64,000 nucleotides of DNA, taken from assembly GCA_023014335.1 (NCBI GenBank), contig JAECYW010000024.1:1054001-1118000 (forward strand), in the 5' to 3' direction. A program made the position numbers and the translations under genes. The DNA is from Galerina marginata. Lineage: Eukaryota; Basidiomycota; Agaricomycetes; Agaricales; Galerinaceae. Below the pieces are notes generated by a model that saw only the letters and a program-made list of their open reading frames with translations, was not told the origin of the DNA and did no database searches. Below, one piece after another: positions 57,432 through 64,000 of the stretch (positions are counted from its first letter, which is position 1; each line of letters starts with the position of its first letter).

Positions 57432-59320
57432 GCCAACACAGTGCGTGGCATGTATGTAGAAGTCCATTTTCATTTTTTTCTTCTGAATTTAATTTGAGAA
57501 GTTGCGTACAAAACATACGTAGGATTTCCTGAGAAGGAAGTTCGCAGCACCGTATACGATGTGGGAGGAGCCAGTGACCAACGCAGTCGATTGTCGGGAG
57601 GGCGAGACAAATCAACTGGTTACGGTCGAGCAGCGGGGTGAGTGTAAGATGACACGAAGAGGATGGAGGTATGTCATCAACGAAAACTGGATGGCGCATT
57701 TGCAACTCCCGCCGTACTGCGGCTTGATATCGACAATTTTGCTCGCCGTGTGCTTGCGGGATTTCGTGGTTGGCGGTGTTGCTTTTCCAAAGTGTCCTAG
57801 AATGCAGGTAGAATGCTCAGCAAACAGTATTTGTAGGTTCGTATGCCAATGCAGACACACCACGAGGAAGGGAGGTGCCAGATGTTGTAACTTGTTATTC
57901 GATCGGCTCGCAGCTGGCTTGGCGCTCGTGAACAAAGAACGGGATGGGGCCAAAGACGGATAGATATCTGCATAGGTTGTGCTGTAGGGGCTAGTCTGAA
58001 TTGTGAGGAGGCTGAAAAGAAAAGAGATAGATGCAGAGACGTACGGGCAGGCAACCCGCTATGGCATTTTCCTAACCTTATTCATAGTTGTGAACTTGTG
58101 GTAGTTTCGGTCGGCAGGCTCGAGGCCGAGGCCGTGGCATGCATGCCAAGAAGCTGGATGTAGTCCATGCCAGCATTATCAATCGTCACGAGCAAAGGTA
58201 GCACTCGACTTCAACGGCTCGGATGGCAAGCTGCAGAATGTACGCGAGATGTGGGGTGGTAAGCTGCGTGACAAGGTCGTCGTCGGGAGGCCAGCCAAAG
58301 GCAGGAGAAGTCGAGATGAGCTGCGCAACAAGTTTATTATCGATAGGCTGAAGGGCAGGGGGCATCGAGCTTGAGGGGGAGGTTTGAGGCGCGGAGCGGG
58401 ACAGGAAGGCACGGGTGTATTACCAACCCTTCATAGTAATGTTCCTGAGAAGTAAAGCAAGTTATTGGAGAGCAGTGATACGCAAAGAGTAAAATCATAC
58501 CAAGGGTGCAGAGGAGTCGACTCGGAGCGGAGGAGGCAATTAATGGAGAGGAGTGCGAGGCGGATGTTGGACAGAAGCACGGCGAAACCAAAAATAGATT
58601 CGGCGTTTGCGAATTTCATATCAAGTCCGATTAGGGATTTTGTGACCAAACCCCCGTCACTGCCATACATTCGTTGTAGAGCAATCCATTTTCAATTTGC
58701 CTCTTGCCATCCCGTGCGACGCCATACTACACTACGCGTCTTAAACCTCAGCTCTACTTTACAGTAAGCACAATTATAATTCAGTTCGTTTGGAAGCCTG
58801 GTTAAAAAAACTGACAAGTTTATCCAGTTCGCACTTCAATCAACGCATTTTCCGACTCCTCCTTAGCACCCTCATCTCCTGAGCCGCTCTTTCTAATCCA
58901 TTACTCATCCGATTCATTGTACAGTCCAGGATATCTTCAACCGCATTGCAGGCGCGTTCTGTCGCGCGGACACCGACAACGCCTCCTTGGCACCATCGTT
59001 CCTTGCGTTTCCTTTTCGACACGGGATATACTCGATGACTTGCTGCCTGAAATCGACCCTGTCTTCTACATAAGCTGTGAGCCGGCCTTTCTTTCCTCTC
59101 ACTGTCCTACCATAATAATTCGGTTGGTAGGTCCGACAGCAACCTGCAGATCATGGAACGCCTCGGATGATACGAGAAAGGTTCCATTGAAGATGGCGGC
59201 ATCGGAGGGTAAGACTGAAAGCGACGCTCTCGAACTGAAGTTATCTGAAAGTGTTCAAAGGATAAACAGGTTAGTCATTGGAATTGGCTGGTCCTGTATA
59301 CATTATGTACTAACAGTGAT
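57432..59320. other. Spacer between F-box-like copies 5 and 6
   Basis: No complete gene. On the plus strand, 57559-57963 and 58201-58371 have open frames (the latter with DFNGSDGKLQNVREMWGG) of unknown origin. From about 59100 the sequence resembles that left of the first thioesterase fragment, including a short reading MAASEGKTESDALELK at 59193. Confidence 0.35.
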
Positions 59321-59329
59321 GTCGTGCAA

Positions 59330-59690
59330 TAGGCCGGAAATTTATAGACATGCTGAACGGCGTTGGAGTGTCGTATATTTGATAGAAAAGTGAGTTTTAG
59401 TTGTCGGTTAACTTAAGTCATGGAACTGATCACGCCGATTTCTAGGTGTAGGCCACCGCTCGTCGTACTTGGACTCAAATACAACCTCAATGGTGTTGGC
59501 GTCAATTAACTTCAGTGGAGAGGTCACGTTGCCTCGTTACCGTGGCGAGGTTGAGTAAGATCCTACAGATTTCTTACTCTTGATCGGCCTTTGACTTTGA
59601 TTGATCCTTGATAGGGAAACCGTACAGTTGGTAGCCTGAGGCCTCTGTTCTTCTGAGCCAGATGCCATCTACGACATCGAAGCTTTGACG
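59330..59690 (+). pseudogene. Decayed thioesterase fragment 2
   Basis: Collinear with exons 2-5 of the thioesterase gene at 42196-43074. Exon 2 is recognisable (ATTTATAGACATGCTGAACG), but a short deletion removes the stretch coding the HGG motif. Exon 3 (CACCGCTCGTCGTACTTGG) and exon 5 (TTGATAGGGAAACCG) follow with substitutions and stops. Less deleted than fragment 1 but clearly not translatable. Stands directly before F-box-like copy 6. Confidence 0.82.
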
Positions 59691-60105
59691 CATTTACCTG
59701 CACCGTGCTGTCACTGGGCTGGTAGATTCAAAAACGCAAAAGGGTTCATCAGAAGTCTACCAGGACTCACCCAAGTCCCTGAATCTCATGGCAAAATATC
59801 GATTGTGCAGACGAGAACATTGAGAAGGCTAAACCTGACCTCGATCTCACGGCAGGCAAAGAATATCAGTACGTATGTCAATCGGTTTATTATAAATTGG
59901 GCAGATTGACAATGGTCATATTGTCTTCGCCCATCAGTTCACTTGTGACCCAAATTCAACTTCGCCGCCCTAATCTCAAGGCGGTGCAGTTTCGCGTCTA
60001 TGTTCAGCCTGATCACCGCCCGCCCAACTTCGGGAATGTGGTAACGTGGTCGGTCGGAAATAAAGCCTTTCTCTCTCTCTCTCTCTCTCTTCACCACCTC
60101 ACGAC

Positions 60106-61473
60106 ATGTCCTCGAGTTTCTCCCCCTTTTTGCACCTATCGCAGGAGGTTGTCGACCAGATCATCGATTTCCTTCTTTACACAGGCGAGCCTGAACTTGG
60201 AATATCAAACTTTTATGCCTGTGCACTGGTGTGCCGCTCATTTCGACAGCGCTCACAAAAGCACATATTCCATTCGACAACAATTATTAACACCAGTAGC
60301 GCGGCTAGTTGTGAAGATAGAGTCGACTCATTCCATGGCATCTTGCAGGCGAATCCGCGGATCGCGTCTTATGTTCGCCGGTTACACCTCGACATAGACT
60401 CGGCATCTGAATGGGCGGTTGATGATGCTGTGTTTCTCCAAATCATGAAGCTCGTCACGCGAAGTTGGGCAGTAGGGATGCGATTAGGATTATCCATCAC
60501 CGGAGGGTGGGACAAGTTCCAATTTACGTGTAATCGAACGTTCGAAACGCGATTCGTCAAGCCGTTCGTCACTCCCTTCATAACATCCCTCCACTTACAG
60601 GATGTGTTCAACGTTCCCGTCTCCTTGTTCGCACATTGCCCACTTCTGATAGAACTCAAGTTAATCAACGTGACAGTTGAGGCTGTACGACCGCCTCATG
60701 CCATCGACATTAACCATTCCTTGCGCCCTCGACCCCGGGAATTTACATTCAAATACTGTGGGGATTCGATCCAGACTCTGGCGGAAGCTTATGTCGACTT
60801 CAGTCATTTGCACCGCCTTTTAGTTTCCGGCTATATTTCTGAGGAATTACAAAACACAAACCGCATTCTGGCCGCCTCTTCCAGCTCGTTGGAATGTCTG
60901 GAGCTTGCTTTCGGTACGCTCAGAGCTGCCAAATACCATTTAAACATTTTACTAAGCCAATTCCCATTAACAGAAGGACTTGACGCCAGACTTTCTGATG
61001 TGTACGATCTCGGCAGGGTCCCCAACCTCGCCTTTTTGTCTGTATCAACGATAACGCTCGCCAATAAAGACCATTTCACAGACCTACGCAACTTTCTGCG
61101 CACAATCCTCAGTGGAGAAAACAAAATGAAGACGATTGTACTCGCTTTCAAGGGTTACCTAGAAGCTCCCTGGAGTCTTGCGGCATGCCTCTATCAACTT
61201 GAAACCGAGAGCTCCCTCAGTGCGGTGTTGGCAAAGATAGCCGAACGGGAACCGCTGATGGTGAAATTTAGGCTGGATATTAAAGTAGACTTTGGGGAAT
61301 ACTTTAGCGACGAAGAGGGAGAGGATGGGGAGAAATTCAAGGGAGATGCAGAGATCAAAAAAGAGGTGAATGAAGAGATGCCAATTTGGGTAACGAAAAA
61401 TCTGGAGCTTATGACACAGTTAAGCTCGAACGTCTTCCTAGAGTACGATTACAAATTCAAATTTCCTCGATGA
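60106..61473 (+). CDS. F-box-like/LRR-like protein, array copy 6
   Basis: Exons 60106-60913 and 60974-61473, 435 aa when spliced. The 60-nt intron is a multiple of three with no stop, so an unspliced reading also runs open for 455 codons. F-box-like segment HLSQEVVDQIIDFLLY and FYACALVCRSFRQRSQKHIF; then YVRRLHLDIDS, ETRFVKPFVTPFITSLHLQD, LFAHCPLLIELKLINVTVEA and, in the second exon, LGRVPNLAFLSVSTITL with an acidic insert (DEEGEDGEKFKGD) before the usual NLELMTQLSSNV. The leader has an unusual TCTC repeat (60070-60090). Nearest relative is copy 5. Confidence 0.87.
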   Translation: MSSSFSPFLHLSQEVVDQIIDFLLYTGEPELGISNFYACALVCRSFRQRSQKHIFHSTTIINTSSAASCEDRVDSFHGILQANPRIASYVRRLHLDIDSASEWAVDDAVFLQIMKLVTRSWAVGMRLGLSITGGWDKFQFTCNRTFETRFVKPFVTPFITSLHLQDVFNVPVSLFAHCPLLIELKLINVTVEAVRPPHAIDINHSLRPRPREFTFKYCGDSIQTLAEAYVDFSHLHRLLVSGYISEELQNTNRILAASSSSLECLELAFGTLRAAKYHLNILLSQFPLTEGLDARLSDVYDLGRVPNLAFLSVSTITLANKDHFTDLRNFLRTILSGENKMKTIVLAFKGYLEAPWSLAACLYQLETESSLSAVLAKIAEREPLMVKFRLDIKVDFGEYFSDEEGEDGEKFKGDAEIKKEVNEEMPIWVTKNLELMTQLSSNVFLEYDYKFKFPR

Positions 61474-61678
61474 ATAACTACATGATATTGTAGTTCTACT
61501 ATCCTCAGAATTTGACTATGGTCATTGAGAGGACTGGAAAATTGAAATAACCAACTGTTCTCCAGATCCAAACTGAGTCCCTAAATTTTGTGTCAAGCGA
61601 TAGTCACCTGATCGTCCATAACAAGGTCTCGATTTTAAGATGCCCAATCACTGTTTTTCCTTGCTCTTTCCCATCATC

Positions 61679-62978
61679 ATGACACCTCCAGGTTTTGCCC
61701 CATTTTCGCATCTCTCGCAGGAACTCGTCGACGAGATCGTCGATGCACTTCTTGATACGCAGGAAAGCGACCTCAATATATCACACGTTTGCGCCTACGC
61801 ATTGGTGTGCCGCTCCTTTCGACATCGTGCTCAGAAATATATATTTTGTTCGATATCAGTTTTAGGCCCCAGAACCGAAGCAAGCTGTCGGGAGAGAGTA
61901 GACTCTTTCCACGAAATATTGCAGAAGAACCCTCAGATCGCATCCTACATTCGCAGGCTGCGCTTCGATATGGACGACACGGTTAAATGGGTCTTCGAGG
62001 ATCCTTTATTCCTCCAGATCATGGAACTTGTTACCAAAACCTGGGTGATGGGGACAAAATTGGAATTTTCCATCTTTGCATGGTCGGAGGATTTCCATTT
62101 TACAAATAATCGAACATTTGAAACTTGATTCGTCAAGCCGTTCGTCACTCCTTTCATCACGTCGCTCGATTTACACTATGTGTACGACGTTCCGCTCACC
62201 CTGTTTTCTCATTGCCCGCATTTGGTGGATCTCTCTTTGATATGGGTTACAGTGGAAGCTTCAACTCGGTTTAATGACATTGCTGTTGACCGATCCTTAC
62301 GCTCTCGACCACATAACTTTACGTTCGAATCATTGGATAAATCGTTCCGAGCGCTGTCAGCGACCTCCATTGACTTCAGTCACTTGCAGTATCTTTCCGC
62401 CTCTGTTTATCTGTCGGACGAAATACCAGACCTGAACTTTATCCTCGAAGCCTCATCTAGCTCGCTAAAGTATCTCGACCTCGAATTTGGTACGCTGATC
62501 ATTCCCAAGTATCATTTGAACGCCATACTAAGTAAAGACCATAACAGAGGAACTTGAAGAACATCTTTCTGCTGTGTGGGATCTCAGCAGGATTCCCAAC
62601 CTCGCTCAGTTGACCTTGTCTGTGGTTAACTTAGACACTGTCGACGATGAAGACCCATTCGCAGACCTGTGCAATCTGCTGCGGACATTTTGCAGTGAAA
62701 CAACCAAAATAAAGACGATTGCCTTCGGCTTTATGGGAAAGCTCGACGCTTCCTGGAAGCTTTCGGCATACTTGGAAAAACTTGAAACCGGTCGCCCCCT
62801 TAGTACCGTGTTAGCCAAGATTGCCGAAAAGAAACCGCTGGAGGTAATAATTAGGTTGGATCTCACTGCTGAAGCGGAGAGAATAGAAGAGTTGGAGACT
62901 TGGACAGCGGACAATTCGCGGCTTATGAGACAGTTAAGTCCCAACGTTTCCCTAGAGTATGATTACAATTTGCATTAG
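61679..62978 (+). pseudogene. F-box-like copy 7, interrupted by one TGA codon
   Basis: Exons 61679-62489 and 62548-62978 would give 413 codons, colinear with the other copies, but the Arg codon of the conserved E-T-R-F-V-K motif is TGA (62126-62128). Every other part is open: HLSQELVDEIVDALLD and CAYALVCRSFRHRAQKYIF in the F-box-like segment, TPFITSLDLHY, LFSHCPHLVDLSLI, LSRIPNLAQLTLSVVNL and LSPNVSLEYDYNLH. A C-to-T change in CGA explains the stop. Without readthrough the product is about 150 residues and keeps the F-box-like segment. An in-frame ATG at 61640 could be the true start. Probably a very recent pseudogene or a truncated allele. Confidence 0.83.
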
Positions 62979-63289
62979 ACCTTTGTCCAGCAATGAACGT
63001 CTTTTCCTGTGTTTTTCTCAACGAAGTGATTGCGAAGGATTTCAGGCCCCAGTCCTTCAAAAAAAATAATTGTGCATTACAATTTTCGCCCCCTCGTGTA
63101 AATACATGCCTGCTTCGTCAAAGCCCTCTCCATGGTTGCCGATATGCCCTTTTGCTACCAGGACTCCTTTGACTTCAATTCGACTTACCAATATTTCGCG
63201 TCAACCAAGTTGAACCAACGGTCACCTGATCGTTACAACACGCTTTAAATTCATCTGTTCAACAACATCTCTTTGCTTGCCTTCCCATC

Positions 63290-64000
63290 ATGTCTTCAAG
63301 TTTTGCCCCGTTTTCCCATCTCTCCCAGGAGCTTATAGACGAGATCATCGACTCGGTTCTCGATAGACCGGGTACAGCAATGATAAAACCCACAAAGTCC
63401 CACCTTTGCGCTTTAGCACTGGTGTGCAGCGGCTTCCGACACCGCGCACAGAAGCACATATTCTATTCGATGGAAATTTTAAGTCAGACAAGGCAGGCAA
63501 GTTATAGGGACGGAATCAACGCCTTACATGCCATCTTGCAGGAGAATCCCAAGATCGCTTCCTACGTTCGTTGGATACGCTTCCAAATCCACTCAAATCC
63601 TATCGGGTGGGCCTTTGATGATCCTTTGTTCCTTCAAATCATGGAGCTCATCACGAAAACCTGGGCGCAAGGGATGGAACTGTCGCTATCCATTTCTGGG
63701 TGGTCAGGCGATTCCCAGTTGTCTAACAATCGTTCCTTCGAAATGCGATTCGTCAAGCCATTTGTTACTCCATTCATTACCTCTATCTACTTAACCTTTA
63801 TACACAACATTCCGCTTTGCTTGGTCTCCCATTGCCCACATCTCAAGGAATTGACGTTGAATTCGGTGTCAATGGAAGCAGCACGGCCGCTCAACGCCAT
63901 GGCTATTGACAATTCCCTCCGCCCTCGACCCCAAAAGTTTACTTTTGAATCACATGGCGATACAATCCGATTCCTGACAGCAACATACATTGACTTCAGT
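63290..64000 (+). CDS. F-box-like/LRR-like protein, array copy 8 (partial)
   Basis: Runs off the right edge. Starts at the ATG at 63290, which aligns with the starts of copies 3 and 5, and stays open for 237 codons to the end. F-box-like segment HLSQELIDEIIDSVLD and LCALALVCSGFRHRAQKHIF; then YVRWIRFQIHS, EMRFVKPFVTPFITSIYL, LVSHCPHLKELTL and SLRPRPQKFTFESHGDT. The first exon should end about 90 bases beyond the window. It shows that the array continues to the right. Confidence 0.85.
   Translation, partial: MSSSFAPFSHLSQELIDEIIDSVLDRPGTAMIKPTKSHLCALALVCSGFRHRAQKHIFYSMEILSQTRQASYRDGINALHAILQENPKIASYVRWIRFQIHSNPIGWAFDDPLFLQIMELITKTWAQGMELSLSISGWSGDSQLSNNRSFEMRFVKPFVTPFITSIYLTFIHNIPLCLVSHCPHLKELTLNSVSMEAARPLNAMAIDNSLRPRPQKFTFESHGDTIRFLTATYIDFS

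Noticed and set aside
1..64000. CRISPR arrays, rRNA or tRNA genes, telomere repeats
   Set aside because: Looked for by eye on both strands; no regularly spaced repeats, cloverleaf elements or telomere-type repeats were seen.

Overview
The window is nuclear DNA of a basidiomycete, almost certainly an Agaricomycete (mushroom-forming fungus). Coding regions are cut by many 45-70 nt GT-AG introns, gene families are those of Agaricomycetes (DUF6534 seven-helix membrane proteins, F-box-like/LRR-like arrays, sedolisins), and there is no prokaryotic feature. All splice models were built by eye from splice signals, phase continuity and paralogue comparison.

Left arm (1-31.4 kb, all minus strand): three tandem paralogues of a fungal multi-pass membrane protein family (the first cut by the window edge), one long Ser/Pro-rich disordered protein (914 aa), then four tandem DUF6534 genes. 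Each DUF6534 gene has 16 exons, many under 30 nt, and all four share a TATA-like element about 50 nt upstream of the ATG. The last two copies lie in a tandem segmental duplication with a 3.2-3.3 kb period.

Centre (32.5-43.1 kb, plus strand): a conserved block of single-copy genes, each with a complete splice model: mitochondrial [2Fe-2S] ferredoxin (YAH1/adrenodoxin type, with a CACTA-like MITE in its last intron), a secreted sedolisin (tripeptidyl-peptidase, S53), a delta-12-type fatty acid desaturase with 8-nt and 14-nt micro-exons, and a hot-dog thioesterase.

Right arm (43.4-64 kb): eight head-to-tail F-box-like genes on the plus strand. Four show damage: a C-terminal frameshift in copy 1, a 1.88 kb insertion in copy 4, one TGA codon in copy 7, and copy 8 runs off the edge. 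Decayed pieces of the thioesterase gene precede copies 5 and 6, so the duplicated unit was once thioesterase plus F-box gene. Inserted in the array are a minus-strand RNase H1-like gene that has lost three of the four catalytic acidic residues and a young 1,266-bp LTR miniature retroelement (TRIM) with a perfect 5-bp target duplication.

There is no operon logic. The picture is a housekeeping core flanked by two birth-and-death gene arrays. No tRNA, rRNA or CRISPR was found. Functions of the three array families are unknown beyond their domains.
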